Origin: Flavobacteriales bacterium
Lineage (GTDB): Bacteria > Bacteroidota > Bacteroidia > Flavobacteriales_F > PHOS-HE28
Assembly (NCBI GenBank): GCA_030584065.1
Contig: CP129489.1
Coordinates: forward strand, 442,797 to 506,796
DNA length: 64,000 nucleotides
Direction: 5' to 3'
Of the stretch, positions 42,881 to 52,600 are shown piece after piece. Positions within the stretch are counted from its first letter, which is position 1. Each line of letters opens with the position of its first letter. The translations under genes were made by a program, and so were the position numbers. The notes below the pieces were generated by a model that ran no database searches, was not told the DNA's origin, and saw only the letters and a program-made list of their open reading frames with translations.

Positions 42881-44566
42881 TCAGTGCTTCACGAAACGCA
42901 AGGCGCTTTGTCCGATGCGGTTTATGGTGATCACCGTGTAGAGGCCGGATGGCCAGGACTGTACATCGATCTCTGAACGGTCGGTTGCGATAGGCCCGTG
43001 TCGGTGGATCACACGTCCGTCCGCAGCATATACGGTCACCTCGCCCAATGCGGCACCATTGCGACTTTGCAGGCTGATCCGGTCCGCAGCAGGATTGGGG
43101 AATAGGCTCAGGTTGCTGCGCTCCAATTCCGCCACACTGGTGAAGTCGCCCATGCGACCCCAGCGGTCAAGCCTTGCGGCATAGATCGCGTTGTTCTGGA
43201 AGTTGAACCACACGGCCATCACCCCGCCGTCACCATCGGACACCATGCTGAAGTCGGTGCCGTTGCTGGGGCCCAAGGCAGGCGTGCAGAAGCGCGTGGT
43301 GTCGCTCCAGAGGTTGGTGCCGGTGCTGGTCACGCGGCCCACGCGGAAGCCGGCGGTGCCACCGAGGAGGTTCGCGCTGGTGAACATGGTCACGATATGG
43401 CTGTTGTCCTCCGCAGCGATGGCACGCGGGAAGCCGTTCAGGTTGCCGTTGCACTGCATGGCCAGCACGCCATCGGCCGCCAGCAGCGGGTTCCCATCGG
43501 CATCAAAGCGCTGCATGAAGACCTGCCGGCCATTGCCGGCGGAGCTCCGGTTGTCCGCCCAGAACACGGTGGTCTCCGTGTCGCTCTGCACCACGAAGGG
43601 GTTCTCCTGCACATCGGCCTGCAGGCATACCGGGATCGGCGCGGTGGTGTTGAACAGTACACCGGCGGTGTCGTAGATGGCCATGCGCAGGTCGTAGCTA
43701 TTGCCCCAGATGGAATTCACGCGTGACGTGGGCGCCACGGCGGTGGTCCATTCATAGGCCAGTCCACCACTATTGGCGCTTACCAACAGGTTCGTGAACC
43801 AGAGCTGATTGCCCAGGCTGTCCACCCGCATGGCGTACAAGGGTGCACCGGCACCGTTGCCCCAGCGTTCCTCCAGGAGCAGCCCCCCCGCAAGGTCGTG
43901 GCGCATGGTCCACGGTCCGGTCACGATGGAGTTGTTCAAGCTGGCCACCTCCACGCCTTGCTCGGGCATCACATTGGTGCCATCGTTCAGGATCCGGGCG
44001 ATATGCACGTAATCCGCGGCACCGATGGGGTTCGTCCCCCAGCCCACAAAGACGCCATTGAGCACAGGCACCACCCGCGGGAAGTAGTTGCCCCCCGAGG
44101 TACCGCCGCCAGGCAAGGGTCCCGGATAGGCGAGCAATGTGGGTTCGGCCCATGCTGGAGCGGCCTCCCCATCGTAGGCCATGGCCCGCACCGTATCCGC
44201 ACCAGTGGAACCAGCCCCGCTGATGTATGCCAGGAAGAGCTTGTTGTCGCTCATGCGGGTCACCCCGATCATGTTGATGCTGCGGCCCGGTACTTCCTGG
44301 ATCAGACGGCCGTTTGGCTCCCACAACAGGTTGCCCTGTGCATCCAACCGCTGGCCGAACACGGCGTAGCCGTCGCTGGCCAGGCGGTTGTCGCGCCACA
44401 GCACGTACCAGCCGCCGGTACCATCGGCCACCAGGCGCATGTCCTTCTGGTCGCTGGCAGCGTTGCAGATCACCAGCGGATCGTTGGGGTCCGTGGGCCA
44501 CTGAGCGTGGGCGGAAAGGAGAAGGAGGGAGGCGGTGAGGGTGTAAAGTGCGCGCATGTGTTTCAT
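42881..44566 (-). CDS. Secreted protein with T9SS type A sorting domain, repeat-rich
   Basis: 561 residues from the ATG at 44564-44566 (MKHMRALYTL); a second ATG follows at 44557. The signal peptide ends LLSAHAQ. The central part has recurring units around MRLVADGTGGWYVLWRDNRL, FGQRLDAQGNLLWEPNGR and VFMQRFDADGNPLLAADGV, resembling a propeller-like repeat. The C-terminal sorting domain reads LSLFPNPAADRISL, GEVTVYAADGRVIHRH, DVQSWPSGLYTVIT and ALRFVKH. Function unknown. Confidence 0.8.
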   Translation of the reverse strand: MKHMRALYTLTASLLLLSAHAQWPTDPNDPLVICNAASDQKDMRLVADGTGGWYVLWRDNRLASDGYAVFGQRLDAQGNLLWEPNGRLIQEVPGRSINMIGVTRMSDNKLFLAYISGAGSTGADTVRAMAYDGEAAPAWAEPTLLAYPGPLPGGGTSGGNYFPRVVPVLNGVFVGWGTNPIGAADYVHIARILNDGTNVMPEQGVEVASLNNSIVTGPWTMRHDLAGGLLLEERWGNGAGAPLYAMRVDSLGNQLWFTNLLVSANSGGLAYEWTTAVAPTSRVNSIWGNSYDLRMAIYDTAGVLFNTTAPIPVCLQADVQENPFVVQSDTETTVFWADNRSSAGNGRQVFMQRFDADGNPLLAADGVLAMQCNGNLNGFPRAIAAEDNSHIVTMFTSANLLGGTAGFRVGRVTSTGTNLWSDTTRFCTPALGPSNGTDFSMVSDGDGGVMAVWFNFQNNAIYAARLDRWGRMGDFTSVAELERSNLSLFPNPAADRISLQSRNGAALGEVTVYAADGRVIHRHGPIATDRSEIDVQSWPSGLYTVITINRIGQSALRFVKH

Positions 44567-44673
44567 CCCGCCGGAGCGGGAGCGGATGGTTTTCACCACC
44601 AAGTTGCATGCGTACCGGGCCCTGTTCCCAAGGCATCCTATCCGGTGGTGGCGCAGGTGATCCAGCGGCGAGG

Positions 44674-45414
44674 CTACGCCGCCCACATCCGCTTCAGCTC
44701 GGGCCAGCGACGTCGGCTCACCTCCAGCTTCTCGCCGTCCTTCAGCTCAGCATGGCCGTCATGGAGGCGGACGATGGTGTCCTTCCGCACAAGGGCGCTT
44801 CGGTTGATCCGCAAGAACCCGAACGGCGTGAGCATCTCCTCGAACTCCTTCAGCGTGCGGGCCAGCAGGAAGCGGCGGTCGTGCACCAGGTGCACCCACG
44901 TGTAGTTGCGGTCGGCCATGCAGCGCTCCACCTCCGTGGGGGCCACGAAGAAGGTGCGGTCGCCGTGGGGGATGGTGAGCTTGAAGGCCTGGGTCTCCTT
45001 TTGGGCGATGTTCTCCAGGAACTGCTCCTGCACCCGGGCGCGGTCCATCTTGGCACCATGCCGCTCCCGGTAGCGCTCCAGTGCGAAGGCCAGCTCATCG
45101 GGCTGGGCGGGCTTGGGCAGGTAGTCCAGCGCGCTGAAGCGGATGGCCTGGATGGCGTAGCGCTGGAAGCCGGTGACGAAGATGACCTCGAAGTCCCAGC
45201 GCTTCAGCTCGCGCAGCAGGTCGAATCCGCTGCCTCCAGGCATCTCCACGTCCAGGAACACCAGCGATGGCCTCAGCTCGGCGATGAGGCGTTGCGCTTC
45301 GCTGATGTTCGATGCCTCGCCCACCACCTCCACCTCGGGGTGCGCGTCGGTGAGCAAGCTGCGGAGGTAGCCCCGCGCCTCGGTCTCATCGTCCACGATC
45401 AGCGTGCGGATCAC
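44674..45414 (-). CDS. LytTR-family response regulator
   Basis: 246 residues with a GTG start at 45412-45414; an upstream TTG at 45450 is an alternative. The receiver domain begins IRTLIVDDETEARGYLRSLL, with the phosphoacceptor in LVFLDVEMPGGSGFDLL and the Lys in YLPKPAQPDEL. The C-terminal LytTR DNA-binding domain includes VEVERCMADRNYTWVHLV-like text, RTLKEFEEMLTPFGFLRINR and LEVSRRRWPELKRMW. It probably takes phosphate from the sensor kinase encoded upstream. Target genes are not evident. Confidence 0.9.
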   Translation of the reverse strand: MIRTLIVDDETEARGYLRSLLTDAHPEVEVVGEASNISEAQRLIAELRPSLVFLDVEMPGGSGFDLLRELKRWDFEVIFVTGFQRYAIQAIRFSALDYLPKPAQPDELAFALERYRERHGAKMDRARVQEQFLENIAQKETQAFKLTIPHGDRTFFVAPTEVERCMADRNYTWVHLVHDRRFLLARTLKEFEEMLTPFGFLRINRSALVRKDTIVRLHDGHAELKDGEKLEVSRRRWPELKRMWAA

Positions 45415-45449
45415 GGTGGAAAGTTCGTGAAATGCAGCTTCCCGTAGCA

Positions 45450-45484
45450 ACTGTAGCGTCGACCCACTGGGTCGACATTACAGT
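45450..45484. repeat. Palindromic intergenic element (REP-like)
   Basis: Two 17-nt arms (45450-45466, 45468-45484) match at 15 of 17 positions around a single central base. The core reads GTCGACCCACTGGGTCGAC. It lies between the sensor kinase and response regulator genes, 36 bp before the regulator start. Confidence 0.65.
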
Positions 45485-45512
45485 GCGTTCAAGCGATCGG
45501 CATCTGCGACGG

Positions 45513-47468
45513 TCACCCTTCCAATTCAATCACCACCTCCGTCCCGGCCGGGTGGCCCGCTGTGTCCTTCAGGTCGTTAATGGTGAAGCGCCCCTTCTGC
45601 TGCAGGCGGTGGGTGAGGAGTTGCAGGCGTTCGTTGGTGAGCTCGGTGCCAAGGGAGCGCTGACCGTCCGCCCGCCCGCCCGCTTGCCGCCCAACGCCAT
45701 TATCCCGAACCGTGCAGCGCAGACCCTTGTCCGTGGCCGTGAAGCGGATGCTGAGCTGGCGTGGCCCTTCCTTCTCCGCCAGGCCATGCCACAAGGCGTT
45801 CTCCACGAAGGGCTGTACCAGCAGCGCGGGCAGTTCGGCCTCTTCGTCAAGCAGCGCACGGTCGGCGTCCACTTCGCACTGAAGTCCCGGCAGGCGTAGC
45901 GATTCCAGCTTCACGTATAGCCTGAGGAAGGCCATCTCCTCCTCCACGGTGATGCGGTCGTTCACGGAGTGCTCCAGCACCATGCGCATGAGCTTGCTGA
46001 GGCCTTGCAGATAGGCCAGCGCCTCCACGCTGCGGCCCTCCTTCACCATGGCGATGGCGCTGTTCTGGCAGTTGTGGATGAAGTGTGGGTTGAGCTGGCT
46101 GCGCAGCACCTTCAGCTCCAGCAGGTCGTTCATGTGCTGCACCTGGTCGCGCTGGGCCTGCAGTTCGGCGTTGAACCGCTCCACATCCCGCGTATGCCTG
46201 CCGCGTAGCCGGTAGTTGCGGTAGAGCAGGCCCAGCAGGGAGATCAGCAGCGCTGAGGCGCCGGCCGCTGCCATCCAGCGCACTTTCAGCCGCTCCTCGT
46301 TCAGGCGGCGCACCTCGTTCTCGGTCTTCAGGAGCGCGTTCTCCCGCTCGGCTTGTTCTGTCTCGAAGGTGGCGCGCAGGCGCATGAGCTCGCGCTGGGC
46401 CTCCGCGCCGTGGAGGCTGTCCTTAAGCGCCATGTGGCGCTGGTAGTGGGCGAGGGCTTCCTCGCTCCGGCCCTGCTTCACGGCCAGCTCGGCCAGGCTC
46501 AGGTGCAGGTCCATCACCAGTTCGGTGCTGCGGGTGCGGTTGGCGAGGTCCAAGCAGGCGTCGTAGCTCGCCCGCGCCTCGGCGTATTTGCGCATGCCGC
46601 TGTAGGCCATGCCGATGCGCTGAAGGATGTAGGCCTTGTCGGCCGGGCTGTCCAGGGTGTCATAATGGGCCAAGGCACGCTGGTAGTAGGGCAGGGCCCT
46701 CTTCGGATCGCCTTCAAGGAATAGGTCGCCGCTGTTCTCCAGCACCATGCCGGCACCATAGTGGTCCTTGGTGCTGCGGAAGAGCTGGTCGGCGCGGGCG
46801 TAGAGCGCCTGGGCCTTGGCCGGGTCGCCTTCGCTGCGCCAGGTGTTGCCCATGGCCAGCAGGCAGTTGGCCTGTTTGCTGGAGCGCCCGAGCCGTTCCT
46901 CCAGCTCCAAGGAGGCCTCCATGAAGGACCGCGCGCGGTCATACTCCTTCATCTTGCTGTACGTGGTCCCGATGGAGTAGAGCAGGATGGCGTTGCTGGC
47001 CGTGTCCTTTGCGGCTTCCGATTCCTTGAGGGCTGCCTGGAACCGCTGAAGCGCCCCCACGCGGTCGCCCTGCTTGTCGGCCAGCCAGCCCATGTTGGAA
47101 AGGGTCACAGAGGTGAAGGCGGGGTTCCCGATCCTCCGGAAGCGCGTCAGCGCCTCCTGGAAGTGGGCCTCCGCCTCCTTGAAGCGCCCTTGCTGCGTCT
47201 CCAGCCAGCCCAGGTTGTTATGCGCATCGGCGATGGCGCGTGGCTGGCCGATGCGCGAGGCGAGCGCAAGGGCCCGTTCCCCATAGCTGCGGGCGCTGTC
47301 CGGCTGGGATTGGATCAGGTTGAAGCAGAGGCGGGCGAGGGCGTCGGCGCGCGCCGTGTCATGAGCGGCCGCGGCGAGTTCGGCGCGGAGAGACGGCACC
47401 AAGGAGGCGTCCTGGGCGGTTGCGGCCGAGCAGGCGGCGAACAGGACGGCCGACAGGAGGTGACGCAT
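45513..47468 (-). CDS. Sensor histidine kinase with TPR sensor region
   Basis: 651 residues from the ATG at 47466-47468. A signal peptide (to about residue 18) precedes seven or more tetratricopeptide repeats (about 45-370, for example ARADALARLCFNLIQSQPDS and NNLGWLETQQGRFKEAEAHF). A coiled segment (about 370-420), one membrane helix (WMAAAGASALLISLLGLLYR) and the kinase core follow: QLNPHFIHNCQNSAIAMVKE (phosphoacceptor His) and LPALLVQPFVENALWHGLAE (N box). This is the LytS/YesM-type histidine kinase plan, paired with the LytTR regulator 98 bp away. Confidence 0.9.
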   Translation of the reverse strand: MRHLLSAVLFAACSAATAQDASLVPSLRAELAAAAHDTARADALARLCFNLIQSQPDSARSYGERALALASRIGQPRAIADAHNNLGWLETQQGRFKEAEAHFQEALTRFRRIGNPAFTSVTLSNMGWLADKQGDRVGALQRFQAALKESEAAKDTASNAILLYSIGTTYSKMKEYDRARSFMEASLELEERLGRSSKQANCLLAMGNTWRSEGDPAKAQALYARADQLFRSTKDHYGAGMVLENSGDLFLEGDPKRALPYYQRALAHYDTLDSPADKAYILQRIGMAYSGMRKYAEARASYDACLDLANRTRSTELVMDLHLSLAELAVKQGRSEEALAHYQRHMALKDSLHGAEAQRELMRLRATFETEQAERENALLKTENEVRRLNEERLKVRWMAAAGASALLISLLGLLYRNYRLRGRHTRDVERFNAELQAQRDQVQHMNDLLELKVLRSQLNPHFIHNCQNSAIAMVKEGRSVEALAYLQGLSKLMRMVLEHSVNDRITVEEEMAFLRLYVKLESLRLPGLQCEVDADRALLDEEAELPALLVQPFVENALWHGLAEKEGPRQLSIRFTATDKGLRCTVRDNGVGRQAGGRADGQRSLGTELTNERLQLLTHRLQQKGRFTINDLKDTAGHPAGTEVVIELEG

Positions 47469-47511
47469 GGCGCTGGAAGCGAAAAAGGCCATCCGAAGAT
47501 GGCCTTTCCTG

Positions 47512-47585
47512 CGGACCGGACGGGACTCGAACCCGCGACCTCCGCCGTGACAGGGCGGCATTCTAACCAGCTGAACTACCGGTCC
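47512..47585 (-). tRNA. tRNA-Asp (GTC)
   Basis: 74 nt on the minus strand. The acceptor stem pairs GGACCGG with CCGGTCC; discriminator G. The D arm is GTTC...GAAT, the anticodon stem CCGCC/GGCGG with loop CTGTCAC gives anticodon GTC, and the T arm is GCGGG TTCGAGT CCCGT. CCA is not encoded. The histidine kinase gene follows on the same strand. Confidence 0.97.
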
Positions 47586-47615
47586 GTTCAGCTTCGTTTT
47601 CCGACGAAGCGGGTG

Positions 47616-47645
47616 CAAATGTAGGTGCCGGATCCGAACCTGCAA
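47616..47645 (-). promoter_or_regulatory. Promoter of tRNA-Asp (TTG-N19-TACATTTG)
   Basis: On the minus strand TTG (47643-47645) is separated by exactly 19 nt from TACATTTG (47616-47623), the Bacteroidota -33/-7 consensus. The tRNA 5' end is 31 nt downstream. This is the best promoter match in the window. Confidence 0.8.
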
Positions 47646-47650
47646 GCGCC

Positions 47651-48574
47651 TCAATGCAGCTTGGCCCGTTTCGTCAGGAATTCCAGCAGCAGCGGCTCGA
47701 ATCCGGCGTTGACGTCGGCCTCGACCAGGTCGATCCGGTACTGGCCGCACTTGAGCTTGAGGCGGTGCCAGCGTTCGGCCATGGCCGAGCGGTAGGCTTC
47801 CCTGACCTCGGCCGGGTGGGCCTTCACCTGTTCGCCCGTCTCCAGGTCCACGAAGGTGTAGGGACGGTCCTCCAGGTCAAGCTCCAATTCGCGGCGGCGG
47901 TCCACGATGTGGAAGAGGATGATGTCGTGCTTGTTGAAGCGCAGGTGCTGGAGCGCATCGAACACCTCCGCCTCACGGTCGGTATCGTCGAGCATGTCGC
48001 TCAGGATCACCACCAGGCTGCGGCGATGGGCGCGCTGGGCGATGTCGTGCAGGGCCTCCACGAGGTGCGTCCGCTGTCCGGCGGTGGGCGCCTCCTCCGT
48101 CAGGAGCCCTTCCAGCAGCATCATCAGGTGCCTCAGGTGGGCGGAGTTGCTGCGCGCCCGCTCCGTCACCCGCATGCGGTCGCTGAACACGCTGAGTCCC
48201 ACCGCATCGCGCTGCTTCCGCAGCAGTTGGATGAAGGCCGCGGCGGCGTGCACGGCGAATTCCGCTTTGTTGAACTCCTGTGCGTCGGCCCGTGCCGGGA
48301 AGTACATGGAGGAGGACGCATCGAGCACCAGTTCGCAGCGCAGGTTGGTTTCCTCCTCGTAGCGCTTCACGAAGAGCTTGTCCGTTCGGGCGAACAGCTT
48401 CCAATCGATGTGGCGCGTGCTCTCGCCGCTGTTGTAGGCGCGGTGCTCGGCGAACTCCACGCTGAAACCGTGGAAGGGGCTCTTGTGCAGGCCGGCCAGG
48501 AAGCCCTCCACCACTTGGCGGGCCTTGAATTCGAGGGGGGAGATGGCCTGGAGCCGGGATTGTTCGATGGGCAT
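47651..48574 (-). CDS. DUF58 domain protein (VWA-like)
   Basis: 307 residues. The DUF58 core is clear: SVEFAEHRAYNSGESTRHID, then WKLFARTDKLFVKRYEEETN, and LVLDASSSMYFP, where DASSS is the metal-site motif of a VWA fold. Further blocks RRSLVVILSDMLDDTDREAE and FNKHDIILFHIVD support the assignment. DUF58 proteins usually work with MoxR AAA ATPases and Bat proteins in envelope stress; the BatA-like gene elsewhere in this window may belong to the same system, which is inference. Complete and cytoplasmic. Confidence 0.9.
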   Translation of the reverse strand: MPIEQSRLQAISPLEFKARQVVEGFLAGLHKSPFHGFSVEFAEHRAYNSGESTRHIDWKLFARTDKLFVKRYEEETNLRCELVLDASSSMYFPARADAQEFNKAEFAVHAAAAFIQLLRKQRDAVGLSVFSDRMRVTERARSNSAHLRHLMMLLEGLLTEEAPTAGQRTHLVEALHDIAQRAHRRSLVVILSDMLDDTDREAEVFDALQHLRFNKHDIILFHIVDRRRELELDLEDRPYTFVDLETGEQVKAHPAEVREAYRSAMAERWHRLKLKCGQYRIDLVEADVNAGFEPLLLEFLTKRAKLH

Positions 48575-48611
48575 AGCGGGAGGTCAGGCTGGAGGTGCGG
48601 TACCGAAGCGG

Positions 48612-49079
48612 TCAATCGTTCTCGGGAACATCCCCTGGAAGGTTGAAGAGTCCCCAATCATCGTAGCGCCGGTCGGAATCCTTGAATGCGGCCACCCATT
48701 CCACGAACAGGGGCCTGAATTCCTCCACGGCCTCGCGCAGGAGGTCGAAGTAGCGGTCCTCATGATAGCCGGCGATCTCGAGCCCGCGCAGGGCCGCCAG
48801 CATCTCACGGCAAGCCCGCCGGATCAGGCAGGCATTCTCCATTTGCAGGTCGTACAGGTTCATTCCATGCGCCCCGGCGATCTTGGCCCCGATGAGGTAG
48901 GCGTTGGCCACGATGTCCTTCTTGCTTTCCTCCAGCATATGGTCCTCGAAACCCTGTCGTTCCCGGTTGCCGCCGCTTGCCTTGTCCGGTGCGCTTTCGA
49001 CGATCGCGGTGGCCAGTTTCCTTATCTCCTCCGCCTTCTTGAAGAGCGGGGAGCTGCGGTAGTTGTCTCCTCTGTCCAT
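48612..49079 (-). CDS. Helical protein of unknown function
   Basis: 155 residues from the ATG at 49077-49079. Almost fully helical: SPLFKKAEEIRKLATAIVES, DIVANAYLIGAKIAGAHGMN, YDLQMENACLIRRACREMLA and FRPLFVEWVAAFKDSDR. I recognise related hypothetical proteins in Bacteroidota but no named family or function. The shape resembles four-helix-bundle proteins. It is cytoplasmic by sequence. A hairpin at 49164-49195 separates it from trxA. Confidence 0.65.
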   Translation of the reverse strand: MDRGDNYRSSPLFKKAEEIRKLATAIVESAPDKASGGNRERQGFEDHMLEESKKDIVANAYLIGAKIAGAHGMNLYDLQMENACLIRRACREMLAALRGLEIAGYHEDRYFDLLREAVEEFRPLFVEWVAAFKDSDRRYDDWGLFNLPGDVPEND

Positions 49080-49163
49080 TCGGGGCCTTCGATCCAGTAC
49101 TGCAACGTTATGCACCGGATACGCTTCCGCCATGCACTGGGGGCGCTCGACCCGCGAATAGAA

Positions 49164-49195
49164 CACCCCGCAGGACCTTGCAGTCCTGCGGGGTG
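49164..49195. terminator. Hairpin terminator downstream of trxA
   Basis: Perfect 13-bp arms (49164-49176 and 49183-49195) with a 6-nt loop (CTTGCA), 21 bp after the trxA stop. There is no T-run on the minus strand, so it may work as a stabilising or Rho-assisted 3' hairpin. Confidence 0.6.
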
Positions 49196-49215
49196 CGACT
49201 GGGTCAATCGGACGC

Positions 49216-49536
49216 TCAGGCCAGCTGCCCGTCGAGCTTCTGGGCGAGCTGCGGCTTGGGCACGGCGCCCACGCTGCGGTCCACCACCTCGCCGTTCTTG
49301 AAGAACAGGATGGTGGGGATGCTGCGGATGCCGTACTTCATGCTGATGCCGGGGTTGTGGTCCACATTCAGCTTTCCCACCACCGCCTTGCCGTCGTATT
49401 CCTTGCCAAGTTCCTCCACGACGGGGCCCACCATGCGGCAAGGGCCGCACCATTCGGCCCAGAAGTCCACCATCACGGGCTTGTCGCTCTTCAGGACGAG
49501 TTCCTCAAAGTTGCTGTCGGTCAGTTCGAGTGCCAT
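49216..49536 (-). CDS. trxA: Thioredoxin
   Basis: 106 residues with the redox site WCGPC at 29-33 and the cis-proline block SIPTILFFKNGE. This is a typical small cytoplasmic thioredoxin that reduces disulfides in ribonucleotide reductase and other targets. The start ATG is followed by MALELTDSNFEELV, a common N-terminus. A minus-strand TACTTTTG box (49613-49620) with a TTG 23 nt upstream probably drives it. Family length is normal. Confidence 0.97.
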   Translation of the reverse strand: MALELTDSNFEELVLKSDKPVMVDFWAEWCGPCRMVGPVVEELGKEYDGKAVVGKLNVDHNPGISMKYGIRSIPTILFFKNGEVVDRSVGAVPKPQLAQKLDGQLA

Positions 49537-49612
49537 TGTTCTTGGTTGCGCTCGCGCGCGTTGGTTGCATGGATTCGGTCGCTGCCCTTGCGCATCGCGC
49601 TTGGGCCGGGCG

Positions 49613-49620
49613 CAAAAGTA
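49613..49620 (-). promoter_or_regulatory. -7-type promoter box of trxA
   Basis: TACTTTTG fits TAnnTTTG exactly. TTG lies 23 nt upstream. It is 76 nt before the trxA ATG, so this message has a true leader. Confidence 0.5.
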
Positions 49621-49667
49621 CCCCCGCTCCGCGATTTCCTTGCCAAGGAAACAAACCTGCCGATGTG

Positions 49668-52600
49668 TCAGTTGAGTTGGTAGGATACCTCGGAGAGCCC
49701 GTCGAGCGACCGCACCAGCTGGTCGCTGAGCGCCACGCTCAAGCCCTTGCTAGGCAGGTCAACCGCCATGTTCTCGGCTTTGCTCACCAGTTGGACCACC
49801 ACCTTGCACTTGCCCGGGTGACCCTTCATCAGCGTTCCAAGGTCGCGGGCAAGCTCATCGGAGGCCCGATCAGCATCGATCCTTAGGGTTAGCCTGCTGA
49901 GGTGCTTCTCGCGCACATCGCTGAGCAGCTCCATGCTGGTGATCTTGAACTCCATCTGCCCCTCGTCGCGGCCCCAGGTGCGTGCGCTGGCCCGGCCCCG
50001 CACGAAGAGGAGCGTGCCGGCCTGCAGGTAGAGCTTGAAGCGCATGTAATCCTCGCTGAAGAGCATGAAGTCGTGGCTGCCGTGGTGGTCCTCCAGGCTG
50101 AAGCTGCCGAAAGGCTTCCCGCTCTTGGCGATCCGGTGCTCGGCCTTGGTGACGATGCCCGCGAAGGTGACGTCGCGGCCCTCCAAGGCCTTGAGGTCCT
50201 GGAGCTGCGCCAGGTTGTGGTGGCAGAGGTGCTTGATCTCCAGGCGGTGGTCGTCCAGCGGGTGGCCGCTCAGGTAGAAGCCGATCACCTCCTTCTCGTA
50301 GTGCAGCTTCTCCAGCGCGCTCCAGCCGTCGATCTGGGGGATGGGCGGCTCGGGGATGCCGGCGTTGGTGTCGGCCACCATGTCGAACATGCTCACCTGG
50401 TTGCTGTCCGCGCCGTCCTGGTGCTGCTGGCCGTAGCGGGAGAGCGTCTCGATCCAGGTGGGCTTGCCTTCGCCCGCGCTGTGGAAGAAGACGGCGCGCT
50501 GCACGTTGAGGCCGTCGAAGGCGCCGGCATAAGCCAGGCTCTCCAGCGCCTTGCGGTTGGCGGCGCGCAGGTCTATGCGGCGGACCAGGTCGAACACGGT
50601 GGAGTAGGGGCCGTTGGCCTCGCGCTCGCTCACGATGGCGGCCACGGCGTTCTCGCCCACGCCCTTCACCGCGCCGAGACCGAAGCGGATCTCGCCCTTC
50701 CTGTTCACCGAGAAGGCCAGGCGGCTCTCGTTCACATCGGGGCCCAGCACCTTGATGCCCATGCGCCGGCACTCCTCCATGAAGAAGGTGACCTTGTCGA
50801 TGCTGCTCTGGTTGTGCGTGAGCACGCTGGCCATGTACTCGGCCGGGTAGTTGGCCTTGAGCCATGCGGTCTGGTAGGCCACGAAGGCGTAGCACGTGCT
50901 GTGCGACTTGTTGAAGGCGTATTGGGCGAAGGCCTCCCAGTCGGTCCAGATCTTCTCGCACACCTTGGCGTCGAAGCCGCGCTCGGCGGTGCCGGACATG
51001 AACTTGCCCTTCATCTTGTCCAGCGTGGCGCGGTCCTTCTTGCCCATGGCCTTGCGCAACACGTCCGCATCGCCTTTGCTGAAGCCGCCGAGCTTCTGCG
51101 CCAGCAGCATCACCTGCTCCTGGTACACGGTGATGCCGTAGGTCTCGTGCAGGAACTCCTCCATCTCGGGGAGGTCGTACACGATCTTCTCCAGCCCGTG
51201 CTTGCGCTTGATGAAATTGGGGATGTATTCCAGCGGGCCGGGCCGGTACAGCGCGTTCATGGCGATGAGGTCGCCGAACTGGTCGGCCTTCAGCTCGCGG
51301 AGGTACTTCTGCATGCCGGCGCTCTCGAACTGGAAGGTGCCGTTGGTCTCGGCGCGCTGGTAGAGGGCGTAGGTCTTCGGGTCGTCCAGCGGGATGCCGT
51401 CGATGTCGATCCGGATGCCGTGGTTCTGGTCGATCATCCGCAGCGCATCGCGGATGATGGTGAGGGTCTTCAGTCCCAGGAAGTCCATCTTGATCACGCC
51501 GGCGTCCTCCACCACCTTGCCGTCGTACTGGGTCACCAGCATGGGCGAGTCCTTGGTGGTGCACACGGGCAGGATCTCCTTCAGGTCCTTGGGGGCGATG
51601 ATGATGCCGGCCGCATGGATGCCCACGCCGCGCACGCTGCCCTCGAGCTTCTCGGCCTCGCGCAGCACGTCGGCGGTGAGTTCGCCGCCCTCGAGGATTT
51701 CGCGCAGCTGCTTCACGTTGGCCAGGTCATCGGCGCCCAGGCCCTCTTTCTCCTTCAGGCTCTTCTCGCCCTCCAAGGGCGCCCGCAGCACGCGGCCCAA
51801 CTCGATGCCGGGCTTCTCGGGCACCAGCTTGCTGAGTCGGTCGGCCTCGTTGAGCGGCAGGTCGAGCACGCGTGCCACATCGCGGATGCTCAGTTTGGCG
51901 GCCATGCTGCCGTAGGTGACGATCTGCGCCACCTGGTCCTTGCCGTACTTGTCAACCACGTAGTCGATTACGCGCTGGCGCCCTTCGTCGTCGAAGTCGG
52001 TGTCGATATCGGGCATGCTCTTGCGGTCCGGGTTCAGGAAGCGCTCGAACAGCAGGTCGTACTTGATGGGGTCGATGTTGGTGATGCCGATGCAATAGGC
52101 CACCGCGCTGCCCGCCGCGCTCCCACGCCCGGGGCCGATCAGCACGCCCATGTTCCGCCCCGCGTTGATGAAGTCCTGCACGATGAGGAAGTAGCCCGCG
52201 AAGCCCATCGTCTTGATGGTGAAGAGCTCGAAGTCGAGGCGCTCCTTGATCTTCGGGTCCAGGCTGTCGATGCCCCCCGTAAGCCCGCGCTCAGGTGAAT
52301 GGTCAGTGGTGACTGGCGAATGGGAGGGCCCACCATTCGCCAGTGACCATTCGCCATTCACCTTCTCCCCACCCAGCCAACGTTTGATCGCCCCCTCATA
52401 CGTCAGATGCCGCAAGTACTCATCCTGGTCGGCGAAGCCGGCGGGGATCTGGTAGTTGGGCAGCAGGATGTCCTGCTTCAGCTTCAGGGTCTCCACCTTG
52501 TCCACGATCAGCTGCGTGTTGTCCAGCGCCTCGGGCAGGTCGCTGAAGACACGCGCCATCTCATCCTTGGTCTTGAAGAAGAACTCGTCGTTGGCGAAGG

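Noticed and set aside
49902-52298. A 798-codon plus-strand frame within dnaE
   Set aside because: Antisense to a clear DNA polymerase III gene; Leu/Val/His-rich low-complexity product.
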